From positions 1 through 61,717 of the forward strand of contig CAKPQL010000007.1 of NCBI GenBank assembly GCA_934178555.1: 61,717 nt of DNA, read 5' to 3'. The DNA is from an uncultured Clostridia bacterium (GTDB lineage: Bacteria > Bacillota > Clostridia > TANB77 > CAG-508). Positions 7,730-17,276 of the stretch are shown one piece after another; the stretch's first letter is position 1, and each line of letters begins with the position of its first letter. The notes under the pieces are model-generated. The model saw only the letters and a list, made by a program, of their open reading frames with translations. It searched no databases and was not told the DNA's origin. The translations under genes and the position numbers were made by a program.

Positions 7730-8659
7730 ATGGAATCGATTGAAATTTTAGGAAATGGCACATATTTACCTAATCAAATTATAGATAACAATTACTTTAA
7801 TAATAAATTTTCTTTAGAAGACGAATGGATATATAAAAGAACTGGTATTAAAATTAGATATTGGGAAAATAAAAAAAATATAACTCAAATGGCAATTGAA
7901 GCAGTAAAAAATGTAATAGAAAAAACAAAATTAGATGTACAAATGATAGATTGCATAATTGTATGTTCAACAAGTACAGATAAGATTATGCCTGGTATAT
8001 CCTTTGAAATTCAAAAAGAATTTGATATAAAAAAATGTATTTGCATGGATTTATTAGCCGGCTGTAGTGGCTATGTTAATGCATTTGATATTGCTAGAAA
8101 ATATTTAGCTTTAGGTGATATAAAATATGCTCTATTGGTCGGAGTAGAAAAACTATCAGATTATATAGATTATGACGATATTAATACATCTATTTTGTTA
8201 GGAGATGGTGCTGGAGCAACTATTTTAACAACTAGCAAAGAAAGCAAATTATATAGCAAAAATATTGAAAGCCTAGGGCAATATAGTGAATTACTAACGT
8301 GCTCAGCTAAAACTAAATTATATATGGATGGCAAAAAAATATATAAATTTGGTACAACAAAAACAGTAGATAATATCAATATTTTATTAGAAAAAATTAA
8401 CTTAACAATAGCAGATATAAAGTATATTGTTCCTCATCAATCAAATATAAAAATTTTAGATGCTATGTGTAAAAGGTTGGGAATAAGTAAAGAAAAAATG
8501 TATATAAATCTTGAAACTGTAGGTAATACATTTTGTGCAAGTATTCCAATAGCATTAGATGAAATGTTTAATAAAAATATATTGCAACCTAAAGACAAGA
8601 TAATAATAATAGGATATGGTGGAGGATTAAATTTAGGAAGTATCTTAATAGAAATTTAA
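7730..8659 (+). CDS. fabH: 3-oxoacyl-ACP synthase III
   Basis: FabH starts fatty-acid synthesis by condensing acetyl-CoA with malonyl-ACP in the cytoplasm. The catalytic triad is visible: Cys in LLAGCSGYVNA, His in VPHQSN and Asn in GNTFCASIP. The glycine-rich C-terminus (GYGGGLNLGSIL) is typical, and 309 aa is close to the usual length. ATG 7730 follows AGGAGAAA. It is the first of nine closely spaced synthesis genes on this strand and sits directly before fabD; the acpP gene often found near here is absent. Confidence 0.93.
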   Translation: MESIEILGNGTYLPNQIIDNNYFNNKFSLEDEWIYKRTGIKIRYWENKKNITQMAIEAVKNVIEKTKLDVQMIDCIIVCSTSTDKIMPGISFEIQKEFDIKKCICMDLLAGCSGYVNAFDIARKYLALGDIKYALLVGVEKLSDYIDYDDINTSILLGDGAGATILTTSKESKLYSKNIESLGQYSELLTCSAKTKLYMDGKKIYKFGTTKTVDNINILLEKINLTIADIKYIVPHQSNIKILDAMCKRLGISKEKMYINLETVGNTFCASIPIALDEMFNKNILQPKDKIIIIGYGGGLNLGSILIEI

Positions 8660-8673
8660 AGGGAGTTGAAAAA

Positions 8674-9603
8674 ATGAAGTTAGGTTTTGTTTTTCCTGGG
8701 CAAGGAGCACAATACGTTGGAATGGGAAAAGATTTATTTGAAAAATACGATACAGTAAAAAAAGTATATGATAAAGCAAGTGAGGTTTTGGGTATTGATA
8801 TAAAGAAACTTACATTTGATAGTGCAGATGAAGAATTAAATCAAACAAAAAATACTCAAATTGCGATATTGGTAATGAGTTTAGCCTTAACTAAGTTATT
8901 AGAAGAAAATAAAATAGAAGCAGATATTTCGTCAGGGCTTAGTTTGGGAGAATACTCAGCATTAGCATATAGTAAATTTATATCTTTCGAGGATACTTTA
9001 AAAATAGTAAAAAAAAGAGGAGAATTTATGCAGACTTATGTTCCTAAAGGTGAATGGGCAATGGCTGCAATACTTGGGTTAGATGACAATCTAGTAGAAG
9101 AAGCTTGTAATCAAACAAAATCAGGTTTTGTAGTTCCTGCAAACTATAATTGTATAGGTCAAGTTGCAATCTCAGGAGAAAGAATTGCTGTATTAGAAGC
9201 TATGGATAACGCCAAAAATTTAGGGGCTAAAAGAACAATTGAATTAAAAACTAGTGGACCATTTCATACAGAAAAACTTATTGAAGCTTCTAAAAAACTA
9301 AGAGAAGAATTAGAAAAAATAGATATGAAAGTTAATTATAATAAAAAAGTTATTAAAAATATCGATGCAAAAGAATATACAGAAAATGACGATATAAAAG
9401 ATATACTTAGTAAACATGTTATAAGCCCAGTAAAATTTAAAAATTGCATAGAAGAAATGATTTTACAAGGTGTAGATACATTTATAGAAATAGGACCTGG
9501 AAAAGTATTATCAGGATTTATAAAAAAGACAAACAAAGATGTAAAAGTATTTAATATAGAAAATGTAGAAACTTTTGAAAAATGTTTAGAGGAATTACAA
9601 TAA
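8674..9603 (+). CDS. fabD: Malonyl-CoA:ACP transacylase
   Basis: FabD loads malonyl groups onto acyl carrier protein. FPGQGAQYVGMG at the N-terminus and the nucleophile elbow GLSLGEYSAL (catalytic Ser) are diagnostic; GPFHTEKL supplies the catalytic His, and IEIGPGKVLSGF closes the fold. The length of 309 aa is normal. It begins 14 bp after the fabH stop with GGGAGTTG as ribosome binding site, so the genes are co-transcribed. Confidence 0.95.
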   Translation: MKLGFVFPGQGAQYVGMGKDLFEKYDTVKKVYDKASEVLGIDIKKLTFDSADEELNQTKNTQIAILVMSLALTKLLEENKIEADISSGLSLGEYSALAYSKFISFEDTLKIVKKRGEFMQTYVPKGEWAMAAILGLDDNLVEEACNQTKSGFVVPANYNCIGQVAISGERIAVLEAMDNAKNLGAKRTIELKTSGPFHTEKLIEASKKLREELEKIDMKVNYNKKVIKNIDAKEYTENDDIKDILSKHVISPVKFKNCIEEMILQGVDTFIEIGPGKVLSGFIKKTNKDVKVFNIENVETFEKCLEELQ

Positions 9604-9624
9604 TATAAATATAGGAGGTATAAA

Positions 9625-10365
9625 ATGTCAGATACTAAAATTGCCTTTATAACAGGTGCAACAAGAGGAATTGGAAAGGAAATAGCTATTGAATTATCAA
9701 AATCTGGTTTTTCTGTTGCTTTAAATTACAGAAAAGAAACAGATGACATGAAAGATTTGAAAAAAAATATAGAAGATAACGGGGTAAAATGTTATTTTGT
9801 GCAAGGAGATGTTTCAAATTTTGATGATTGTACAAAAATGACAGAAGAAATAATTAAAGAATTTGGAAGAATTGATATATTAATTAATAATGCCGGTATA
9901 ACAAAAGATGGCTTAATAATGAGAATGAAAAAAGAAGATTTTGATTCTGTAATAGATGTTAATTTAACTGGAACATTTAATGTAACAAGAAATGTTATAC
10001 CTATTATGATAAAACAAAAATCTGGAAGAATAATAAATGTTTCCTCAGTAGTAGGAGTAGCAGGAAATGCAGGGCAAACTAATTATTCTGCTTCTAAGGC
10101 AGGAATTATCGGATTTACTAAAAGCTTAGCTAAAGAAGTTGCTAGTAGAAATATATTAGTAAATGCAATAGCTCCAGGATTTATAAATACAGATATGACA
10201 AATGTTTTATCTGATACTGTAAAAGAAAATATATATGCTCAAATTCCATTGAAAAGAATGGGATCACCAAGTGAAGTAGCAAAAGTAGTTAAATTTTTAT
10301 CAAGCGAAGATAGCTCATATATAACAGGTCAAGTAATTAACATAGATGGTGGCATGGTAATGTAA
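9625..10365 (+). CDS. fabG: 3-oxoacyl-ACP reductase
   Basis: This short-chain dehydrogenase reduces 3-oxoacyl-ACP with NADPH. TGATRGIGKEIA is the nucleotide-binding motif, NNAG follows the fourth strand, and the catalytic set is Ser in VSSVVGVAG and the YSASK motif. The C-terminus ITGQVINIDGGMVM is the standard FabG end. 246 aa, ATG 9625 with AGGAGGT, 21 bp after fabD. Confidence 0.96.
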   Translation: MSDTKIAFITGATRGIGKEIAIELSKSGFSVALNYRKETDDMKDLKKNIEDNGVKCYFVQGDVSNFDDCTKMTEEIIKEFGRIDILINNAGITKDGLIMRMKKEDFDSVIDVNLTGTFNVTRNVIPIMIKQKSGRIINVSSVVGVAGNAGQTNYSASKAGIIGFTKSLAKEVASRNILVNAIAPGFINTDMTNVLSDTVKENIYAQIPLKRMGSPSEVAKVVKFLSSEDSSYITGQVINIDGGMVM

Positions 10366-10390
10366 ATATAATATAAGGAGAATAATAATT

Positions 10391-11629
10391 ATGAAAAGAG
10401 TAGTTTTAACAGGATTAGGAGCATTAACTCCAATAGGTAAAAATGTAGATGAATTTTGGAAAGGAATAAAAGAAGGTATTTGTGGTATAGATGAAATTAA
10501 ACGTTTTGATACTACAAATTTTAAAGTAAAATTAGCAGGAGAAATAAAAAACTATAATGAAGAAGATTATTTTGATAAAAAAACTGCAAAACGATTAGAT
10601 AGATTTAGTCAATATGCATTAATTGCTGCAAAAGAAGCTGTAAAAGATGCCAACTTAAATGTAAAAGAAATTGATGCAGAGCGTTTTGGCGTTATAGTAG
10701 GTTCTGGAATAGGCGGATTACAAACAATAGAATCAAATGACCATGTAATAATGGAAAAAGGGCCAGATAGAGTATCTCCAATGTTTATCCCTATGTCTAT
10801 TTGCAATATGGCAGCAGGAAATGTAGCAATAGAAGTTGGAGCAAAGGGAGAATCTTTTGCAATAGTAACTGCTTGTGCTTCTGCAACACATTCTATAGGT
10901 GAAGCTTATAGATTAATAAAACATGGGTACCAAGATATTATGATTGCCGGAGGAACAGAAGCTTCTATAACACCTATGGGAATTGCAGGATTTACAAATA
11001 TAAAAGCTCTTTCACAATCAACAGATAGATTAAGAGCAAGCATTCCTTTCGACAAAGAAAGAAGCGGATTTGTAATGGGAGAAGGTGCAGGATTAATCAT
11101 TATAGAAGAATTAGAACATGCATTAAAAAGAAATGCAAAAATATATGCCGAATTAGTTGGATATGGTGTTACTTCAGATGCATACCATATTACTTCACCA
11201 GCCCCAGGTGGAGAAGGTGGTGCAAGAGCAATGAAATTAGCTATTAAAGATGCAAATATAGAAGGTAAAGACATAGATTATATTAATGCTCACGGTACCT
11301 CTACTCATTTAAACGATTCATGCGAAACAAGTGCCATAAAATTGGCACTTGGTGAAGATGCAAGCAAAAAAGTAATGGTAAGTTCAACAAAAGGACATAC
11401 AGGACATTTATTAGGTGCAGCAGGTGGCATTGAAGCAATTGCTTGTGTTAAAGCAATACAAGATGAGTTTGTACCTGCAACAATAGGATATAAAGTACCA
11501 GACGAAGAATGTGATTTAGATATTGTACCAAACGAAGGAAGAAATATGAAAATAAATTATGCAATGTCAAATTCATTAGGATTTGGTGGACACAACAGTT
11601 CTATAATATTCAAAAAATATGAAAATTAA
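10391..11629 (+). CDS. fabF: 3-oxoacyl-ACP synthase II
   Basis: FabF elongates acyl-ACP by decarboxylative condensation. The catalytic Cys is in VTACASATHSIGEA, and the two His are in NAHGTSTHLND and STKGHTGHLLGAAG. The length of 412 aa is standard. It starts 25 bp after fabG behind AAGGAGAA. No FabB paralogue is seen in the window. Confidence 0.96.
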   Translation: MKRVVLTGLGALTPIGKNVDEFWKGIKEGICGIDEIKRFDTTNFKVKLAGEIKNYNEEDYFDKKTAKRLDRFSQYALIAAKEAVKDANLNVKEIDAERFGVIVGSGIGGLQTIESNDHVIMEKGPDRVSPMFIPMSICNMAAGNVAIEVGAKGESFAIVTACASATHSIGEAYRLIKHGYQDIMIAGGTEASITPMGIAGFTNIKALSQSTDRLRASIPFDKERSGFVMGEGAGLIIIEELEHALKRNAKIYAELVGYGVTSDAYHITSPAPGGEGGARAMKLAIKDANIEGKDIDYINAHGTSTHLNDSCETSAIKLALGEDASKKVMVSSTKGHTGHLLGAAGGIEAIACVKAIQDEFVPATIGYKVPDEECDLDIVPNEGRNMKINYAMSNSLGFGGHNSSIIFKKYEN

Positions 11630-11658
11630 GATCTTAATAAGTACAGGGAGGTATAAAT

Positions 11659-12105
11659 ATGGATTATATGCAAATTAAAAAACTTATGGACGATATGGGA
11701 GAATCAAAACTTACAGCAATAGACATAGAATTTCCAGATGGAATAAAAATTAGCATGAAGAAAGAAAATAATGTGCAAAAACTTGAAACTGTAAAAGTAT
11801 CAGAAGTGCCTACAGCTCAAGTTAATGTAAATACTCAAAATCAAACGACAATTACTCCAGACGTAAGTGAATATAAAACTATAAAATCTCCTATGGTAGG
11901 AACATTTTATAGTAAATCTTCTCCAACAGCTAAGCCATACGTTGAAGTTGGATCAATTGTAAAAAAAGGAGATGTAGTTTGTATAGTTGAAGCTATGAAG
12001 TTAATGAATGAAATAGAAGCAGATACTGACGGAGAAATTGTTGAAATTTGTGTTAATGATGGAGACATAGTTGATTATGGAAAAGTATTATATAAAATCA
12101 AATAA
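11659..12105 (+). CDS. accB: Biotin carboxyl carrier protein of acetyl-CoA carboxylase
   Basis: AccB carries biotin between the two carboxylase half-reactions. The biotinylation motif VEAMKLMNEIEAD near residue 113 contains the target Lys. A flexible Thr/Gln/Val-rich linker precedes the C-terminal biotinyl domain. 148 aa, ATG 11659 after GGGAGG. BirA in the same cluster supplies its ligase. Confidence 0.95.
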   Translation: MDYMQIKKLMDDMGESKLTAIDIEFPDGIKISMKKENNVQKLETVKVSEVPTAQVNVNTQNQTTITPDVSEYKTIKSPMVGTFYSKSSPTAKPYVEVGSIVKKGDVVCIVEAMKLMNEIEADTDGEIVEICVNDGDIVDYGKVLYKIK

Positions 12106-12129
12106 TGATTTTAAGAAAGGATGTAAAAG

Positions 12130-12552
12130 ATGCTAGATATAAAACAAATAATGGAAATAATTCCACAAAGACCACCATTTTTAATGATAGATAGAGTAGA
12201 AGAATACATTCCTGGAGAAAGTGCTATAGCATATAAAAATGTTACAATGAATGAATCATTTTTTCAGGGTCACTTTCCCAAAAATCCCATAATGCCTGGC
12301 GTGCTATTGATAGAAGCTTTAGCTCAAACCGGAGCAGTAGCAATATTATCACAAAAAAACGCACAAGGAAAAAATGCATTATTTGGTGGAATAGATAAAT
12401 TAAAATTTAAACGCCAAGTAGTGCCTGGAGATGTATTAAAATTAGAAGTAAAAATAATAAAGCAAAAAGGTCCAATAGGAATTGGTGAAGCAATTGCAAC
12501 TGTTGATGGAAAAGTTGCTGTAAAAGGTGAACTAACATTTGCAATTGTATAA
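12130..12552 (+). CDS. fabZ: 3-hydroxyacyl-ACP dehydratase
   Basis: FabZ removes water from 3-hydroxyacyl-ACP. The hot-dog fold signature is clear: IPQRPPFLMIDRV, then the active-site helix GHFPKNPIMPGVLLIEALAQ with catalytic His and Glu. 140 aa is the normal length. It follows accB by 24 bp behind AAAGGATG. Confidence 0.95.
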   Translation: MLDIKQIMEIIPQRPPFLMIDRVEEYIPGESAIAYKNVTMNESFFQGHFPKNPIMPGVLLIEALAQTGAVAILSQKNAQGKNALFGGIDKLKFKRQVVPGDVLKLEVKIIKQKGPIGIGEAIATVDGKVAVKGELTFAIV

Positions 12553-12609
12553 CTAATAATATATTTATTCTAGTACATACATTATTATATTACAAAAGGA
12601 GGTACCTAA

Positions 12610-13953
12610 ATGTTAAAAAAAGTATTGGTTGCAAATAGAGGAGAAATTGCAGTTAGAATAATAAGAGCTTGTAAAGAACTAGGAATAGCTACTGTTGCAA
12701 TATATTCTGATATTGATAAAAATTCACTACATACAAAATTAGCTGATGAAGCAATATGCATTGGACCTGGGCAAGCAAATAAAAGTTATTTAAATATGCA
12801 AAATATATTAGAAACAGCATGCATTACTGGATGTGATAGTGTTCATCCCGGATTTGGTTTTTTATCTGAAAATGCTAAATTTGCAAAAATGTGTGAAGAA
12901 TCTAATATTAAATTTATAGGTCCATCTTATAAAATAATAGAATTAATGGGAAATAAATCAAATAGCAAACAACTTATGAAAGAATCTGGTGTACCTGTTA
13001 TTCCCGGAAGTAAAGGTGCTATAAAAAGCATAAAAGAAGCTATTAAATTTTCAAATAAAATAGGATATCCTGTTTTATTAAAAGCATCTGCAGGTGGTGG
13101 AGGCAAAGGAATAAGAAAAGTAGAGTCAGAATCCGAATTAGAAAATGCATACAACTTGGTAAAGCAAGAAGCAAAAGCAGCTTTTAATGATGATGAAATT
13201 TATATAGAAAAATTTATTGTAAACCCTAGGCATGTTGAAATACAAGTATTAGCTGATGAACATGGAAATGTAGTACATTTGGGTGAAAGAGATTGTTCAA
13301 TACAAAGAAAAAACCAAAAAGTTTTAGAGGAAAGTCCTTCAACTATATTGAATGACGAATTAAGAATTAAAATGGGAGAAACTGCAATAAAAGCAGTTAA
13401 AGCTTCTAAATATACTAATGCAGGTACTATAGAATTTTTAGTAGATAAAGACAAAAATTTTTATTTTATGGAAATGAATACAAGAATTCAAGTAGAACAT
13501 CCAGTAACAGAAATGATAACTGGTATAGACATAGTAAAAGAGCAAATAAAAATTGCTTCAGGAAAAAAATTGAACTTTTCACAGGATGATATAACATTTA
13601 GAGGTCACTGTATAGAATGCAGAATAAATGCAGAGAATCCAGAATTAAAATTTAGACCATGCCCAGGACAAATAAAAGAATTAAATTTACCTGGTGGAAA
13701 TGGTGTTAGAATAGATACTGCAGTATATATGGGATATACAATTCCACCAATATATGATTCAATGATTGCAAAACTTATAGTTCATGCGGAGAATAGGGAA
13801 GCGGCAATAAATAAAATGAAAAGAGCTTTAGAAGAATGTGTTATAGAGGGAGTTAATACCAATATAGATTTTCTATATTCAATATTAGAAAATGAAAACT
13901 TTAAAAATGGAAATTTCGATACATCTTTTATAAACAAAGAATTTGGAATATAG
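12610..13953 (+). CDS. accC: Acetyl-CoA carboxylase, biotin carboxylase subunit
   Basis: AccC carboxylates biotin on AccB using ATP and bicarbonate. The N-terminus KVLVANRGEIAVRIIRA, the glycine loop KASAGGGGKGIR, ERDCSIQRKNQK, and the catalytic EMNTRIQVEHPVTE motif are all present. 447 aa is the standard length. ATG 12610 follows AAAGGAGG. Confidence 0.97.
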   Translation: MLKKVLVANRGEIAVRIIRACKELGIATVAIYSDIDKNSLHTKLADEAICIGPGQANKSYLNMQNILETACITGCDSVHPGFGFLSENAKFAKMCEESNIKFIGPSYKIIELMGNKSNSKQLMKESGVPVIPGSKGAIKSIKEAIKFSNKIGYPVLLKASAGGGGKGIRKVESESELENAYNLVKQEAKAAFNDDEIYIEKFIVNPRHVEIQVLADEHGNVVHLGERDCSIQRKNQKVLEESPSTILNDELRIKMGETAIKAVKASKYTNAGTIEFLVDKDKNFYFMEMNTRIQVEHPVTEMITGIDIVKEQIKIASGKKLNFSQDDITFRGHCIECRINAENPELKFRPCPGQIKELNLPGGNGVRIDTAVYMGYTIPPIYDSMIAKLIVHAENREAAINKMKRALEECVIEGVNTNIDFLYSILENENFKNGNFDTSFINKEFGI

Positions 13954-13979
13954 TTCATATCTTATGAAAGTTTTTATTC

Positions 13980-13993
13980 AAACATTCGAATGT
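13980..13993. promoter_or_regulatory. 14-bp palindrome before accD
   Basis: AACATTCGAATGTT is a perfect palindrome in the accC-accD gap, a few bases before the accD ribosome binding site. It could be an operator or an mRNA stem; no regulator is known. Confidence 0.35.
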
Positions 13994-14009
13994 TAATGAG
14001 GTGAAACAT

Positions 14010-14849
14010 ATGATAATTGATAAAATAAAGAAACGAGAACTACCAATTCAAGAAGATAACATAAAAAGAGGAGACGTTCCTATTGGGAAATGGGTAAAAT
14101 GCGATAAATGCAAAGAAATCATTTATAAAGAAACTCTACATCAAAATTATAGTGTATGTCCTAATTGTGATAATCATTTTAGATTATCAAGTAGAAGAAG
14201 AGTGAAGCAAATTATAGATGAAGGTACATTTAATGAATTCAATTTAAAAATACCTGATAGTAATCCATTAAAATTAGAAGAGTATACAAAAAAAATAGAT
14301 ATATTAAGAGAAAAAACTGGAATAGATGAAGCAGTTAGATGTGGTACTGGAAAAATAAACGGAGAAACCGTTGTACTTTGTGTAATGGACAGCAACTTCT
14401 TTATGGGAAGTATGGGAAAAGTAGTTGGAGAAAAGATAACATATTCTATAGAAAAAGCTATAGAATTAAAATTGCCATTAATAATATTCTGCGTATCAGG
14501 CGGAGCTAGAATGCAAGAAGGTATGGTTTCTCTAATGCAAATGGCAAAAACATCAGCAGCAATAGCTAAATTAAATGAAGCAGGGTTATTATATATATCA
14601 GTGTTAACAGATCCTACTTATGGAGGAGTTACAGCTAGTTTTGCTATGCTTGGAGATATAATTTTAGCAGAACCACAGTCAATGATAGGATTTGCAGGGC
14701 CAAGAGTTATAAAGCAAACAATAGGTCAAGATTTACCAGAAGGTTTTCAGACAGCAGAATTTCTACTTGAACAAGGATTTGTAGATAAAGTTGTACATAG
14801 AAGTAAGATGAAAGATGCCTTATATGAACTGCTTTTATTACACAAATAA
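14010..14849 (+). CDS. accD: Acetyl-CoA carboxylase carboxyltransferase subunit beta
   Basis: AccD with AccA moves the carboxyl group from biotin to acetyl-CoA. The N-terminal C4 zinc finger is visible (CDKC near residue 31, CPNC near 50), followed by the crotonase-like core with VSGGARMQEG and PTYGGVTASFAMLGD. I start at ATG 14010, eight bases after GAGGTG; a GTG at 14001 would overlap that site. About 279 aa. Confidence 0.95.
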   Translation: MIIDKIKKRELPIQEDNIKRGDVPIGKWVKCDKCKEIIYKETLHQNYSVCPNCDNHFRLSSRRRVKQIIDEGTFNEFNLKIPDSNPLKLEEYTKKIDILREKTGIDEAVRCGTGKINGETVVLCVMDSNFFMGSMGKVVGEKITYSIEKAIELKLPLIIFCVSGGARMQEGMVSLMQMAKTSAAIAKLNEAGLLYISVLTDPTYGGVTASFAMLGDIILAEPQSMIGFAGPRVIKQTIGQDLPEGFQTAEFLLEQGFVDKVVHRSKMKDALYELLLLHK

Positions 14850-14888
14850 TATACATTATTCAATTTATAAAAAGGAAGTGATATATTT

Positions 14889-15698
14889 TTGGAAAATGAT
14901 ATGCTAGATAAAGAAACTCTAACTGCTTGGGATAAAGTAAATATAGCTAGAGATTCCAATAGACCAACTGCACTAGACTACATAGATAATATATTTGATA
15001 CATTTATTGAATTACATGGAGATAGATGCTTTAAAGATGATAAATCTATAGTATGTGGATTAGCCAGTATAAACAGAAAAAATTTTACAGTCATTGCTGA
15101 ACAAAAAGGTAGAAATACCAGAGAAAATATAGAAAGAAATTTTGGTATGCCAAATCCAGAAGCTTATAGAAAATCTTTAAGATTTATGAAACAAGCAGAA
15201 AAATTTAAAAGACCAATAATTACATTTATAGATACCAAAGGAGCATATCCTGGAATTGGAGCAGAAGAAAGAGGACAAGGTGAAGCTATTGCAAAAAATC
15301 TTATGGAAATGTCTACTTTAAAAACTCCAATTATAGCAATCGTAATAGGTGAAGGCTCTAGTGGTGGAGCTTTGGCTATAGGAGTTGGTGATAAAATTTT
15401 AATGTTAGAAAATGCAATATATTCTATATTATCTCCAGAAGGCTATTCAAGTATATTATGGAAAGATATCACTAGAGCTAAGGAAGCTGCAAACATAATG
15501 AAGTTAACAGCAAATGATTTATTTGAATTAGGAATTATAGACGAAATTTTAAAAGAACCTATAGGTGGAGCAAGTAAAGATATAAAGGAAATGTCCAATA
15601 TTATAAAAGAAAAAATAATACAATATACAGACGAGTTACAAAAAATAAATACAGAAGAATTATTAAAAAAAAGATATCAAAAATATAGAGAAATATAA
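14889..15698 (+). CDS. accA: Acetyl-CoA carboxylase carboxyltransferase subunit alpha
   Basis: This is the partner of AccD. Typical segments are DYIDNIFDTFIELHGDR, FIDTKGAYPGIGAEERGQ and GEGSSGGALAIGVGD. TTG 14889 is the likely start because AAGGAAG is well spaced to it; the next ATG (14901) is too far away. The protein is about 269 aa and lacks the long N-terminal extension of some homologues. Confidence 0.94.
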   Translation: MENDMLDKETLTAWDKVNIARDSNRPTALDYIDNIFDTFIELHGDRCFKDDKSIVCGLASINRKNFTVIAEQKGRNTRENIERNFGMPNPEAYRKSLRFMKQAEKFKRPIITFIDTKGAYPGIGAEERGQGEAIAKNLMEMSTLKTPIIAIVIGEGSSGGALAIGVGDKILMLENAIYSILSPEGYSSILWKDITRAKEAANIMKLTANDLFELGIIDEILKEPIGGASKDIKEMSNIIKEKIIQYTDELQKINTEELLKKRYQKYREI

Positions 15699-15752
15699 AA
15701 TAATAAATATTTTAAGTACTTGATGGTGTTAATAAAGAAAGGAAGATGAAAA

Positions 15753-16523
15753 ATGATTTTAGAAAATAAAAAAGTATTAGTAATGGGACTTAGAAACAAA
15801 TGGAGTATATGCTGGGGTGTTATAAAATCAGCTTATGAAAATGGCGCACAAATTTTATGTACATTTATGGGAGAAGAAAACAGGGAAAAAATAGAAGACT
15901 TGCTATCTGAAATTCCAGGAGCTAAAGCTTATGAATGTGATGCTTCAAATGACGACGCAATAAAAGCAACCTTTTCAAAAATATTAGAAGAAAACGGAAA
16001 AATAGATGGAATATTACATGGTATAGCACACGCTAATACAGAAGATTTAAGGAATGATTTTATATATACAAGTAAAGAAGGATTTGCTCATGCAAATGAT
16101 GTAAGTGCATATTCTTTTGTAGCAGTTGCAAGAATTGCAAAAGAATTAGATATGTTAAATAAAGAAGCAAGTTTAGTAACATTAACATATCACGGTTCAA
16201 CAAAAGTACTAGAAGGATACAATGTAATGGGTATTGCAAAAGCTGCATTAGAATGTAGTGTAAGATATTTAGCAGATAATTTAGGACCAGATGGCATAAG
16301 AGTAAATGCAATATCAGCAGGTCCAATAAAAACATTATCAGCAAAGGGAATAAAAGATTTTGGCAGTATTTTAACAGTAGTAGAAGAAAAAGCACCACTA
16401 AGAAGAAATGTAACACCAACCGAAATTGGTAATACAGCTGCCTTTCTATTTAGTAATATGTCTAGTGCAATAACAGGACAAATAATATATGCAGATAGCG
16501 GATACAATATTATGGGAATTTAA
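15753..16523 (+). CDS. fabI: Enoyl-ACP reductase (NADH), FabI type
   Basis: FabI completes each elongation round by reducing enoyl-ACP. The FabI-specific N-terminus (VLVMGLRNKWSICWGV) replaces the usual SDR glycine motif, and the active site has Y-x6-K in YNVMGIAKAA. RVNAISAGPIKTLSAKGI is diagnostic. 256 aa. It is the last gene of the cluster and is followed by a strong terminator. FabK, common in Clostridia, is not here. Confidence 0.95.
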   Translation: MILENKKVLVMGLRNKWSICWGVIKSAYENGAQILCTFMGEENREKIEDLLSEIPGAKAYECDASNDDAIKATFSKILEENGKIDGILHGIAHANTEDLRNDFIYTSKEGFAHANDVSAYSFVAVARIAKELDMLNKEASLVTLTYHGSTKVLEGYNVMGIAKAALECSVRYLADNLGPDGIRVNAISAGPIKTLSAKGIKDFGSILTVVEEKAPLRRNVTPTEIGNTAAFLFSNMSSAITGQIIYADSGYNIMGI

Positions 16524-16551
16524 GTTATAAAATAAATAAATTTTTAACGTC

Positions 16552-16583
16552 AAAGAAAGTATTTACAATACTTTCTTTTTTAT
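16552..16583 (+). terminator. Terminator of the fab/acc operon
   Basis: AAAGAAAGTATT pairs with AATACTTTC across a 3-nt loop and is followed by a T6 run. Confidence 0.85.
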
Positions 16584-16657
16584 TATATACTTTAGTACAA
16601 AACTTAACATAACCTCATAATATATAATATACACAAAAGAAGGGGGATGTTAAATAT

Positions 16658-17237
16658 ATGTTGCTAGAAGGAAAAAAAGTAGGATTTGCACTCACAGGTT
16701 CATTCTGCACATTTAGTAATACTATACCTCAGATAACCAAATTGATAGAAGCGGGAGCAGAAATTTTACCCATAATGTCTTTTAATGCTCACAATATGGA
16801 CACAAAATTTGGAAAATCTGAAGATTTTATAAATAAAATTAAAGAAATAACGCATAAAGATATTATTCATACAATAGATGGAGCAGAACCAATAGGTCCT
16901 AAACATTTAACCGATATAATGATTATTGCTCCATGTAGTGGAAACACAATGGGGAAAATGGCTAATGGAATAACAGATACTCCGGTATTAATGGCAGCTA
17001 AATCACATTTAAGAAATGAAAATCCATTAGTAATTGCAATATCTACAAATGATGGATTATCTCGGAAGTGCAGAAAATATAGGAAAACTATTAAATAGAA
17101 AACATCTTTATTTTGTGCCTTTTAGGCAGGATAATCCAATAACCAAGCCACGCTCACTTGTATTTGATCCGAACTATATACTAGATACAGTAGTTAAAGC
17201 TTTAAATAAAGAACAAATACAACCAATGCTACTGTAA
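16658..17237 (+). CDS. spoVFB: Dipicolinate synthase subunit B, read with a +1 frameshift at CGG
   Basis: SpoVFB/DpaB is the flavoprotein-like subunit that helps make dipicolinic acid for the spore core. The zero frame (16658-17062) gives VGFALTGSFCTF, IAPCSGNTMGKMANGI and VIAISTNDGLS, then runs off after CGG at 17063. Skipping C17063 and reading GGA restores GSAENIGKLLNRK, YFVPFRQDNPITKP and the terminal QIQPMLL, exactly the family C-terminus. The joined length is about 192 aa, the expected size. The partner spoVFA, usually just upstream, is absent from the window. If not recoded, the protein loses its last third. Confidence 0.88.
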
Positions 17238-17241
17238 AAAT

Positions 17242-17270
17242 TTGCATATTTTTAATTAATATGCTAAAAT
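17242..17270 (+). promoter_or_regulatory. Promoter of the OLE RNA
   Basis: TTGCAT (17242-17247), a 17-bp spacer and TAAAAT (17265-17270). GCATATT/AATATGC arms also overlap here and could terminate spoVFB. Confidence 0.6.
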
Positions 17271-17276
17271 ACAATA

